In this document: positions 57,164-64,000 of the stretch, piece by piece
How positions within the stretch are numbered: position 1 is the stretch's first letter
Layout: every line of letters begins with the position of its first letter
From: Polyangium sp. 15x6
GTDB taxonomy: Bacteria > Myxococcota_A > Polyangia > Polyangiales > Polyangiaceae
Assembly: GCF_029960785.1 (NCBI RefSeq)
Contig: NZ_JASBQE010000020.1
Span: 1 to 64,000, forward strand
Length of the DNA stretch: 64,000 bases
Direction of reading: 5' to 3'
Position numbers and translations under genes: made by a program
Notes under the pieces: generated by a model
What the model saw: only the letters and a program-made list of their open reading frames with translations
What the model was told of the DNA's origin: nothing
The model's database searches: none

Positions 57164-57179
57164 CAAAACGGAGGCTTGC

Positions 57180-57851
57180 ATGTTCGAAGGCTTCGCGAAC
57201 GTCTGGACGCCGGTCTTGTCCGCGCGGGATCTGCGGGACGAGGCTCGGCGGGTGCGAGTCGCCGGGGAGCCGATCTTGCTCTTTCGCGACGGGCGCGGGG
57301 AGCCCGGCGCGTGTCTCGATCGCTCGTCTCCTTCGCCGTCCGAGGTGATCACGCTGGAGGCTCGCCTGCCCGCGCGCGAGGCCCTCGGGCTCGTCTGGAT
57401 CTTCACGGGCCGAGAGGCCCCGGCCGAGGGCCCGCCGCTTCCCGCGATCGATCCGGTGCGGCCTCTCGTGGTCCACGGAGAGACCTGGTCCGCGCCGTTC
57501 GCGCGCGTGATCGAGGCGCTGCTCGATCCGGCGAATCTGCCCTTCACGTGGGCCCAGGGCGCACCCGACGAGCCCGTGCTCACGTTTCGCGCGCCCGGCT
57601 GCGTCGAGCTCCATTTGCCGACGAACGCGCCCGAAATGCGCACGCGCATCTACTGCTTCCCCGAGACCGGAGCGACGACGCGTGTCCTCTACTGCGCCAC
57701 GCGCGCGCCGGGCGAGGACGACATGACCTCCTGGATCACCGAGTATTTCGCGACCACGGATCTCGCCCGCGAGCGCGCCTCCGCGACCGCCGCGATCGCC
57801 GCGGACGAGGGCTTGACAACGACCCGTGATTTATTAGAACACTTGGTGTAA
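57180..57851 (+). CDS. Rieske oxygenase paralogue that has lost both metal sites
   Basis: 223 residues; GGAGG lies before the ATG. The start MFEGFANVWTPVLSARDL matches the next gene (MFESFANVWTPVILAKEL), and later parts also align, for example LVWIFTGREAP with LIWVFTGPDPA. But the segment with CPHRG and CPFHGW is missing: LDRSSPSPSEVITLEARLPA stands in its place. The mononuclear iron motif ENMLDTPHLPFIH is EALLDPANLPFTW here, so both His ligands are gone. The protein cannot be a working oxygenase. It may be a regulatory partner, an assembly factor or a decaying duplicate, though the reading frame is intact. Confidence 0.85.
   Translation: MFEGFANVWTPVLSARDLRDEARRVRVAGEPILLFRDGRGEPGACLDRSSPSPSEVITLEARLPAREALGLVWIFTGREAPAEGPPLPAIDPVRPLVVHGETWSAPFARVIEALLDPANLPFTWAQGAPDEPVLTFRAPGCVELHLPTNAPEMRTRIYCFPETGATTRVLYCATRAPGEDDMTSWITEYFATTDLARERASATAAIAADEGLTTTRDLLEHLV
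57813..57842 (+). promoter_or_regulatory. Promoter and operator-like site of the intact Rieske gene
   Basis: Inside the end of the previous gene, TTGACA (57813-57818) is 16 bp from TAGAAC (57835-57840). TAGAACAC (57835-57842) is the third copy of the site seen at 57061 and 57156. AGGAGG at 57858-57863 is the ribosome-binding site for the GTG at 57869. Confidence 0.45.
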
Positions 57852-57868
57852 CAAAGCAGGAGGCAACC

Positions 57869-58921
57869 GTGTTCGAGAGCTTCGCCAACGTATGGACGCC
57901 GGTCATCCTGGCCAAAGAGCTCAAGAAGAAGCCGCTTTCGGTGAAGGTCGCCGGCGAGACGATCGCCCTCTTCCGGGATGGCAAAGGCGGCATCGGCGCG
58001 CTCCTCGATCGATGTCCGCACCGCGGCGTCGCGCTCTCGCTCGGCCAGCTCGACGAGGACGGCTGCCTCGCGTGTCCTTTTCACGGCTGGGCGTTCCAGA
58101 AGGACGGCGCCTGCGCGAAGATCCCGCTGAACCACGTCTCGTCGGACAAGCGCGCTCGTTATGGCGCGACGGCCGTGCCGGTGCGCGAGGTCGGCAGGCT
58201 GATCTGGGTCTTCACGGGCCCCGATCCCGCCGGCACGGAGCCCGAGCCGCCGCCCGCGCTGGTCGAGAAGGGGTGGCACGTCGGCTTCACCCAGGAGATC
58301 TGGAAGACGCACTGGACGCGGGCCATGGAGAACATGCTCGACACGCCCCACCTGCCTTTCATCCATCGCAAGAGCATCGGCCGCGACATCCGGAAAAAGC
58401 TCCGCCCGGACACGACGCTCGAGATGCGCGTCGAGCCCGCTCCCTTCGGCGGCCTCATTTACTCGAAATGGGACTTCGAGGATGCCGAGAAGCAATTCTT
58501 GAAATGGCGCAAGCCAAACGCGATGGAGCTCGTGATCATGGACGATCCGAAGCGCCGGATGCACCTGGCCGTCTATTGCATTCCGGTCGACGAGGGCCAT
58601 ACGAAGATGATGCTCGCCTCGTCGCGGACGTTCTTCGGCTCGGAGGTGCTCACGTGGATCGCCACGAAGTTCAACAACATCCTCGCCGAGGATCGGGAGG
58701 TGCTCGAGACCTCGAATCCGCCCGAGGTGCCGCCGCCGGGTGAGGAGCCGTCCGTCCCGACCGACGCGCCGACGCTGTTTTTCCGAAAGTATTACTTCCG
58801 CGAGCTGCGCGGCTCCACGTCGACGCTCGTGCCCACGGGCCGGCTCGTCCGGAGGCCGGGCGCCCCGCAGCCGGAAGCCGAAGAAGCGGGCATGCCCGAC
58901 GGCGCCGCCGTCGTTCACTAA
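57869..58921 (+). CDS. Rieske non-haem iron oxygenase, large subunit
   Basis: 350 residues from the GTG at 57869 (AGGAGG before it). The Rieske centre is complete: Cys49-Pro-His51-Arg-Gly and Cys69-Pro-Phe-His72-Gly-Trp. The mononuclear iron site ENMLDTPHLPFIH is complete too (Asp, His, His). The C-terminal fold (IYSKWDFEDAEKQFLKWRK, HLAVYCIPVDEGHTKMML) is of the small single-subunit oxygenases that act on steroids, terpenoids, choline-like or aromatic compounds. It needs a reductase, which is not adjacent. A regulator of the TetR family and a dead paralogue precede it. Confidence 0.92.
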   Translation: MFESFANVWTPVILAKELKKKPLSVKVAGETIALFRDGKGGIGALLDRCPHRGVALSLGQLDEDGCLACPFHGWAFQKDGACAKIPLNHVSSDKRARYGATAVPVREVGRLIWVFTGPDPAGTEPEPPPALVEKGWHVGFTQEIWKTHWTRAMENMLDTPHLPFIHRKSIGRDIRKKLRPDTTLEMRVEPAPFGGLIYSKWDFEDAEKQFLKWRKPNAMELVIMDDPKRRMHLAVYCIPVDEGHTKMMLASSRTFFGSEVLTWIATKFNNILAEDREVLETSNPPEVPPPGEEPSVPTDAPTLFFRKYYFRELRGSTSTLVPTGRLVRRPGAPQPEAEEAGMPDGAAVVH

Positions 58922-58981
58922 CATCGGCCGCACATTCTTCATGTCCCGGGCGCCCGGAATGCGCTATCTCCCGGGCTGCCC

Positions 58982-60862
58982 GTGAGCCCGCCTGCCCTCG
59001 AACACACCCCCGCCAATCCCCTCCGCCGCGCCACCATCCCGCATTTGCCCGCGCTCGACGGCCTGCGGGGCCTCGCCGTGCTCGGCGTGCTCTTGTTCCA
59101 CGATGGACGGCTCGACGGCGGGTATCTCGGCGTCGACCTGTTCTTCGTGCTGTCCGGATACCTCATCCACTCGCTCTTGCTCGCCGAGTGGAACAAGGCC
59201 GGGACGATCGATCTCAAGGCTTTCTGGATTCGCCGCGCGCGCCGCCTCTTCCCGGCACTCCTCGCGCTCCTGCCGGCGGTCGCGGCGTATGCGCATCACC
59301 TCGCGAAGCCCGAAGAGCTCGATCGGATCCGCAAGGACGGGCTCGCCACGCTGGCCTACGTGGCAAACTGGCGCGCGATTTTCTCGGGGCGCAGCTACTG
59401 GGACATGTTCCAGGTGCCCTCGCCGCTCGAACACACCTGGAGCCTCGCGATCGAGGAGCAGTTTTACGTGGTCTGGCCGCTGCTCGCGTTCGGCGTGCTC
59501 TACCTGTCGCGGGGCTCGCGGCGGGTGATGCTCGGTGTATCGCTCGCACTCGCCCTTTTGTCGGGGGCGGTGATGGTTTGGCTGGGCAACCGGGTGGATA
59601 CGTCGCGGGCCTACATGGGCACGGATACTCGCGGCGTGGCGATCCTCCTCGGCGCCTCGCTCGCGTGCTTGATGGCCGAGCGGGGGACGTCGAAGAACAA
59701 GACGGTGGTGCGGGCGCTCGATGGGCTCGGGCTCCTCGCGGCGATCGGGCTCGGGGTTGCGTGGGTGAAGCTCGACGGGCAGAACCCGCTGCTCTATCGC
59801 GGAGGTTTTTTCGGGACGGAGCTCTGCGTGCTCGTGCTCATCCTGTGCGCGGCGCACGGCGAGCAGAGCCTCGTGGCGCGGGCGCTCGCGTTCCGACCCG
59901 TGGCGTGGGTGGGGCTCGTGAGCTACGGGCTCTATCTCTGGCACTGGCCGATCTACGTGGTCTTGCGGCCGGAGCGAATTGGTTTGTCCGGACTCGGGCT
60001 CTCGGCGCTCCGGTACGCGGCGACGTTCGGGGTTGCGCTGATCTCCTATCATTTCCTGGAGCAGCCGATCCGCAAGCGTGGCGCGCCGTTCGGGCGGCCG
60101 GCGCTCGTGCTCTCGTCGTCGGTGGCGCTCTGCCTCGGCGCGCTGCTCGTCGGCACGCAGCACCGCGCGGTGATGCGGGTGGGGCTGCAGCTCTTGCCGT
60201 GGCCGGCGGCCCCGAATGCGGTGAAGATTCTGATGATCGGCGACTCGGTGGCGGAGTCGCTCGGCGAGCGCATGCAATCGGTGCAGGCGGGCACGGGGAC
60301 GATCGTGAGCCAGCGAGGCACGCCGAATTGCAGCATCATGGAGGGGAAGCTGCCGACGCGCTCGCTGACGAACGAGCCGCACGCCGGCGGCGATTGCGGC
60401 AAGCGCTGGGCGAGCGACGTGGAGGAGCTGCGCCCCGACGTGACGCTCGTGGTGCTCGGCGGCGGGTATTTCGCGCCGGTGGAGATCGATGGGCGCTGGC
60501 AGCACGTGTGCGAGCCGGAATGGGACGATGCATACGCGGACGAGCTCGAGCGAAAGCTGAAGGTCCTCGCGGACAAGAGCGGGCGCGTGTATCTGGCGCG
60601 CGTGCCGTATCCGGTGGGCGGGTGGCAGAGGCCGGGGCTGAACGCGCAGGTCGATTGCTACAACACGCTGCTGGAGCGGACGGCGAAGCGTGATGCGCGC
60701 GTGCGCATGTTCGATCTCGCGGCGCGCCTCTGTCCCGGTGGAGAATGCACGATGGAGAACGAAGGGGCGGCGATCCGGCCGGATGGAATGCATTTCGCGG
60801 GGCCCGGGGCGAAGGAGATCGCGCGATGGGTGATCGAGCAGGTCAAAGAGCCAGTGCAGTAG
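58982..60862 (+). CDS. Acyltransferase-3 membrane protein with SGNH hydrolase-like domain
   Basis: 626 residues from the GTG at 58982. Residues about 20-390 form the acyltransferase-3 (OafA/YrhL) region with ten or so membrane segments: LPALDGLRGLAVLGVLLFHD, GGYLGVDLFFVLSGYLI, FWIRRARRLFPALLAL and EHTWSLAIEEQFYVVWPLL. The C-terminal part (about 415-620) is an SGNH domain, with the GDSVAESLGERM nucleophile motif and RPDGMHFAG. It would acylate a surface polysaccharide. Its last 37 bp overlap the next gene. Confidence 0.92.
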   Translation: MSPPALEHTPANPLRRATIPHLPALDGLRGLAVLGVLLFHDGRLDGGYLGVDLFFVLSGYLIHSLLLAEWNKAGTIDLKAFWIRRARRLFPALLALLPAVAAYAHHLAKPEELDRIRKDGLATLAYVANWRAIFSGRSYWDMFQVPSPLEHTWSLAIEEQFYVVWPLLAFGVLYLSRGSRRVMLGVSLALALLSGAVMVWLGNRVDTSRAYMGTDTRGVAILLGASLACLMAERGTSKNKTVVRALDGLGLLAAIGLGVAWVKLDGQNPLLYRGGFFGTELCVLVLILCAAHGEQSLVARALAFRPVAWVGLVSYGLYLWHWPIYVVLRPERIGLSGLGLSALRYAATFGVALISYHFLEQPIRKRGAPFGRPALVLSSSVALCLGALLVGTQHRAVMRVGLQLLPWPAAPNAVKILMIGDSVAESLGERMQSVQAGTGTIVSQRGTPNCSIMEGKLPTRSLTNEPHAGGDCGKRWASDVEELRPDVTLVVLGGGYFAPVEIDGRWQHVCEPEWDDAYADELERKLKVLADKSGRVYLARVPYPVGGWQRPGLNAQVDCYNTLLERTAKRDARVRMFDLAARLCPGGECTMENEGAAIRPDGMHFAGPGAKEIARWVIEQVKEPVQ

Positions 60863-62685
60863 GGCTTCTCCTCGCTCTCGCCGGGTGTGCCGGGTCCCCG
60901 CCGCCTGCCGCGGAAAACCCCGCCGCGTCCGCGCCCCCGGCGCCGCTCACGCAGGAGCGCATCCAGGCGCTCGTCGCCGAGGTCGCGCATCTGCGCGGAT
61001 TGCCGCAGCGCGCGCCCGTGCCGGTGTATTTGCTCGACGAGCCGGCGTTCCTCGCGGCGCTGCGCGAGCGGGCCGAGCGGAAGGCGGCGGCGGCCGAGAA
61101 CGAGGCACGGAAGGCATTTCATCTGGCGTTCGATCTCTTGCCCGACGGAAAGCCGGGCGCCGCGCCGCCGAGCAGCACGCGTGAGGTGCTCGAGGAGCAG
61201 GTGCGCGGGTTTTACGATCACGAACAAAGGATCATCGTGGTGCGCGCGTCTCGGCCGCGGAACGAGGCCGAGGCCGAGAAGGAGCGGGCGATCCTCGCGC
61301 ACGAGATCGAGCACGCATTGCAGGATCAGAGCTTCGGTCGGCCGGACGCGCAGAAGCAGGCGACGATGGGCGCGGACGAGGTTCTCGCGTACGGATCGCT
61401 GCTCGAAGGCGATGCGATGCTCACGATGTTCGCGTATCTCGCGACGGAGCGCGGCGTTCCGTTCCAGCGCATGGTGCGGCGAGCGGCGGACGTGATGCAT
61501 GACGTGCCGGCCGAGCGGTTCGTCGCCGGCGACGGGGACGCGGCGCTGTTCCGCGCGCTGCCGATCGTGCGCGAGCGGCTCCTCTTCCGGTATCACGCCG
61601 GTACGGCCATGGTCGCGGAGCTTTATCGCGCGGGCGGGCTCGATCTCGTCAATCGAATGTTCGCGTCGCCGCCAGTGTCGACCGAGCAGGTGATCCATCC
61701 GGAAAAATACCTCGCCGGGGAGCGGCCCATCGCGCTCGCGGCGCCGCGCGCGCCCGAGGGGTATCGGACGCTCGACGAAGGGACGCTCGGCGAGCTGGAG
61801 ACGCGTGTCGTGCTCGATCGATGTTCGCCATTCTCCGCCGCGGCAGCCGCGGGCTGGGGCGGCGATCGGTACACGCTGGTCGCGGCGCCGAACGGCGGGG
61901 TGGGATTGCTGTGGAGCACGGCGTGGGATTCGGAGAGCGACGCGGCCGAGTTCGTCACGGCGATCCAATCGCGGCCCGGATGCCTGCGCGCGCTGTCGCT
62001 CGGGGCCACGTCGATCGACGGCGGGATCGTGGTGCGCGCCGAGAAAAACCGCGTGGCCGTGGTCCGTGGTTTGTCAGGGCCGATCGCCGAGGCGGCTGCG
62101 AAGCAGATCCTCGACGCGCCGATCGCCGCGCCCGCGAGCCCTCCCGTGGCGCTACCGTACCGGCTCCTGCCGCGCGCGCCCTTGCCGCAGCGCGAGCGTG
62201 GTTTCCTCGTCGATCACGATTACGTCAGCCGGTGGCTCGGCATCGGCGGGCGGATCCCGTTCGGACTCCACGCCGTCGTGGGATACGAGGGGCTCGAGCT
62301 CCGGATCAGCCGCCCCGACGTGCTCGTCAGCGGGGCCCTGTTCGTCTCGGACCTCGTGACGACGCCACGATTCCAGGAAAAACTCTTCGCCGACGTCGCG
62401 GGCGGGATCGCGAAGGGCGCGGAAGGAAAACAGGTGGTGGCCGCGAGGACCGGGCCCGTGGCGACGCCGCTCGGGGCCGGGATCGAGCGGTGGTGGACGA
62501 TTGGAGACACGGCGATCTCGATGCGAGCCGTGATGGTCCCGATCTGCGGCGGGACAGGGTCGCTCGTGTTCCTGCAATCTTTCAACGACCCGATGGCTCA
62601 GCGCACGCTCGACGGGTGGCTTCACTCGTTCCGCTGGAACACGAACGTAAAACCGCCCGTCTGCGAGGCGCTCGATCCGCGCTGA
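60826..62685 (+). CDS. Lipoprotein with a HExxH zinc-protease motif
   Basis: 619 residues from the ATG at 60826 (GAAGGAG before it), which overlaps the previous gene by 37 bp. The signal ASAVGLLLALAGC ends in a lipobox, and a Pro/Ala linker follows. Residues about 100-260 hold the metal motif ILAHEIEHALQDQSF, preceded by RGFYDHEQRIIVV and followed by a helix with LLEGDAMLTMFAYLA that could supply the third ligand (Glu). The C-terminal half is beta-rich and unassigned. A secreted or surface zinc metalloprotease is likely. Its overlap with the acyltransferase suggests joint expression. Confidence 0.8.
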   Translation: MGDRAGQRASAVGLLLALAGCAGSPPPAAENPAASAPPAPLTQERIQALVAEVAHLRGLPQRAPVPVYLLDEPAFLAALRERAERKAAAAENEARKAFHLAFDLLPDGKPGAAPPSSTREVLEEQVRGFYDHEQRIIVVRASRPRNEAEAEKERAILAHEIEHALQDQSFGRPDAQKQATMGADEVLAYGSLLEGDAMLTMFAYLATERGVPFQRMVRRAADVMHDVPAERFVAGDGDAALFRALPIVRERLLFRYHAGTAMVAELYRAGGLDLVNRMFASPPVSTEQVIHPEKYLAGERPIALAAPRAPEGYRTLDEGTLGELETRVVLDRCSPFSAAAAAGWGGDRYTLVAAPNGGVGLLWSTAWDSESDAAEFVTAIQSRPGCLRALSLGATSIDGGIVVRAEKNRVAVVRGLSGPIAEAAAKQILDAPIAAPASPPVALPYRLLPRAPLPQRERGFLVDHDYVSRWLGIGGRIPFGLHAVVGYEGLELRISRPDVLVSGALFVSDLVTTPRFQEKLFADVAGGIAKGAEGKQVVAARTGPVATPLGAGIERWWTIGDTAISMRAVMVPICGGTGSLVFLQSFNDPMAQRTLDGWLHSFRWNTNVKPPVCEALDPR

Positions 62686-62690
62686 GGCGG

Positions 62691-63878
62691 CTATTTCTTC
62701 TTCGATTCCTCGTGGAACGCGCGGAGCAGCTCGGCCTCGCGCTCGGGCGAGAGGCCCGCGCGGCGCTTGGCCTGGCGCTCCGGGGGCAATGCATTGAACC
62801 AGGCGAGCAGGTCCGTGACCGTCGTGTCGATCGGGCGGAACGTGAGGCCCGCCTTGCGCGCGCGGTCGACGTTGACGAGGTGGAAGCCCGCGCTCTCGCC
62901 CTCGGGCGGCGCCCAGATCGGCAGGTCGATCGGCTCACCGCCGCCCGATTCTTTCGACTTCAGCCACGAGGCCGGGACCCAGGTGAGCTTGACTTCGCTC
63001 TTCGGCGAGGCCTTTTTGCTGGCCTCGATCACGCCGCCCATCGTGAGCGGCGCGCCCGGGCCCGTCGCATTGAAGACGCCGGTCGTGCCGTCCGCGACGA
63101 GCTTGACGAGCCACTCGGCGAGGTCGCGGACGTCGATCACCTGAATGGGGTCGTTCGGCGTGCCGGGGACGAGCATTTCGCCGCCTTTCGCGACGCGGAG
63201 CGGCCAGTACGTGAATCGATCGGTGCCGTCGCCCGGGCCGACGATGTACCCGGGCCGCACATTGGCGACGCGGCCCGGCATGGCTTTTTCGGCGGCCTGC
63301 TCGCAGAGCGCCTTCAAAGGTCCGTAATTCTCGAATTCCTTGCCCATGGTCTCGACCGTGGGATCGGGGATCGTCCCGACCGCCGCGGTCTCGTCCATGT
63401 TGGGCTTGGAGGTGTCCTTGTAGACCGAGATGCTCGAGATGAAGATGTATTGCTTGACGTTCTTCGCGAGCAGCTCCGCCGAGGCGCGGACGATGCGCGG
63501 GACGTAGCCCGAGGTGTCGATGACGGCGTCGAAGCTACGGCCTTCGAGGGCTTTGAGGCCCTCGTCCTTGTCGGGGTCGCGGTTGCCGCGGAGCTTTTCG
63601 ACGTCGGGGAAGAGCTCGGGGCGGGTCTTGCCGCGATTGAAGAGGGTGATGGCGAATCCGCGCGCCCGCGCCGCCTCGACGACGGCGGGCCCGACGAACC
63701 CCGTGCCGCCGAGGATGAGCAGGCTCTTCTTCTGGTTCGTCGGGGGCGGAGGCGCCGCGCCCGCGCCCGCCGCGCCCGCAGGATCCGCGGGCGGCGTGGG
63801 GGGCTGAGACGCGCAGCCGAGGGTCGTGGACGCGGCCGCGGCGAGCGAGCCGACGAGGAACGAGCGACGTTTGATCAT
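62691..63878 (-). CDS. Tat-type lipoprotein of the NAD-dependent epimerase/dehydratase family
   Basis: 395 residues. KRRSFLVGSLAAAASTTLGC is a twin-arginine signal with a lipobox, so the folded NAD-binding enzyme would be exported. A Pro/Ala linker follows. The extended-SDR fold has LLILGGTGFVGPAVVEAARA, FISSISVYKDTS (with Ser and Tyr), KALCEQAAEKA (Lys-like position) and VRPGYIVGPGDGTDRFTYWP. The family includes isoflavone-reductase-like and sugar epimerases; the substrate is unknown. An exported SDR enzyme is unusual, since NAD is cytoplasmic. Confidence 0.88.
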   Translation of the reverse strand: MIKRRSFLVGSLAAAASTTLGCASQPPTPPADPAGAAGAGAAPPPPTNQKKSLLILGGTGFVGPAVVEAARARGFAITLFNRGKTRPELFPDVEKLRGNRDPDKDEGLKALEGRSFDAVIDTSGYVPRIVRASAELLAKNVKQYIFISSISVYKDTSKPNMDETAAVGTIPDPTVETMGKEFENYGPLKALCEQAAEKAMPGRVANVRPGYIVGPGDGTDRFTYWPLRVAKGGEMLVPGTPNDPIQVIDVRDLAEWLVKLVADGTTGVFNATGPGAPLTMGGVIEASKKASPKSEVKLTWVPASWLKSKESGGGEPIDLPIWAPPEGESAGFHLVNVDRARKAGLTFRPIDTTVTDLLAWFNALPPERQAKRRAGLSPEREAELLRAFHEESKKK

Positions 63879-63935
63879 GGCGAGGGATGGACGACGGCGC
63901 AGGAGGGTTGTGAACGACGATCGCGCAGACAGCGA

Positions 63936-64000
63936 TCAGCCATCTTCGTTGATGCGGGCGATGAGGGTCTTCAGGACCTCGTCGGCCTTGTCGTTGTCGA
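63936..64000 (-). CDS. C-terminal end of an unknown gene, cut by the window edge
   Basis: The frame ends at a TGA (63938-63936 on the minus strand) and encodes DNDKADEVLKTLIARINEDG before the window ends. The segment is a charged helix; no family can be assigned from 20 residues. It lies 57 bp upstream of the Tat lipoprotein gene and on the same strand, so the two could be in one operon. Confidence 0.5.
   Translation of the reverse strand, partial: DNDKADEVLKTLIARINEDG

Overview
The window reads as a stretch of a very GC-rich (roughly 68-70% by eye) chromosome from a myxobacterium, most likely a Polyangium/Sorangium-type member of the Polyangiales. The reasons are: many lipoproteins with Gly/Ser (GGxGG) spacers after the lipobox cysteine, two eukaryotic-like Ser/Thr kinases (one with a WD40 tail, one with a GGDEF-like tail), a MYXO-CTERM-like C-terminus, many small Cys-rich or unassigned secreted proteins, and frequent 4-bp ATGA/GTGA start-stop overlaps. 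I see no tRNA, rRNA, CRISPR array, insertion sequence or prophage. It looks like ordinary chromosome with a dense lineage-specific protein set. The first and last genes are cut by the window edges.

Layout. 1-2727: three tightly packed genes of unknown role, then a 334-bp array of 21-bp tandem repeats and a promoter-bearing small gene. 2764-9881: DUF2383 protein, peptide deformylase, a von Willebrand A lipoprotein, an HNH protein, a coupled pair of unknown genes, a lipoprotein gene that looks frameshifted, a DUF3105 lipoprotein and a DksA-like protein without its zinc site. 9990-17273: two lipoproteins, then an arginine operon (argC, a fused argJ-argB, a geranylgeranyl-reductase-like flavoprotein). 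17379-21284: two secreted proteins, a kinase/GGDEF-like fusion and a deiminase-family lipoprotein. 21289-28151: CBM9-like lipoprotein, ffh, small membrane proteins, an alpha/beta hydrolase and a secreted KGD-repeat protein with a clear terminator.

28231-34004 is the most unusual part. It is a four-gene leftward operon with an orphan siderophore/haem-type ABC ATPase, a lipoprotein in which a PDZ domain is joined to a NuoH-like (complex I subunit H) membrane domain, and two zinc-ribbon proteins that share a YbjN-like domain, one of which carries an apparently dead trypsin-like domain. I regard it as the best candidate for an undescribed system. 34107-36412 is a PhaR-N/ECF sigma/anti-sigma operon. 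36530-43414 holds gamma-glutamyltransferase, gshB, folK, a CBS-pair protein, a GDP-mannose pyrophosphorylase and a degenerate UppP homologue. 43460-50771 holds an Hsp20, sdhCAB, a DUF1152 protein and a PAS-STAS regulator.

50889-64000: a YjbR protein with a histone-H1-like tail, a decayed gene remnant, a membrane-protein/kinase operon ending in a 1159-residue kinase with 16 WD40 repeats, and a TetR gene divergent from two Rieske oxygenase paralogues, the first of which has lost both metal sites. Then come an acyltransferase-3/SGNH protein overlapping a lipoprotein with an HExxH motif, a Tat-type NAD-epimerase lipoprotein and the end of one more gene. Two intergenic 47/48-bp palindromic repeats (23867 and 36422) and an over-represented octamer, GGACAAAC, lie across the window.
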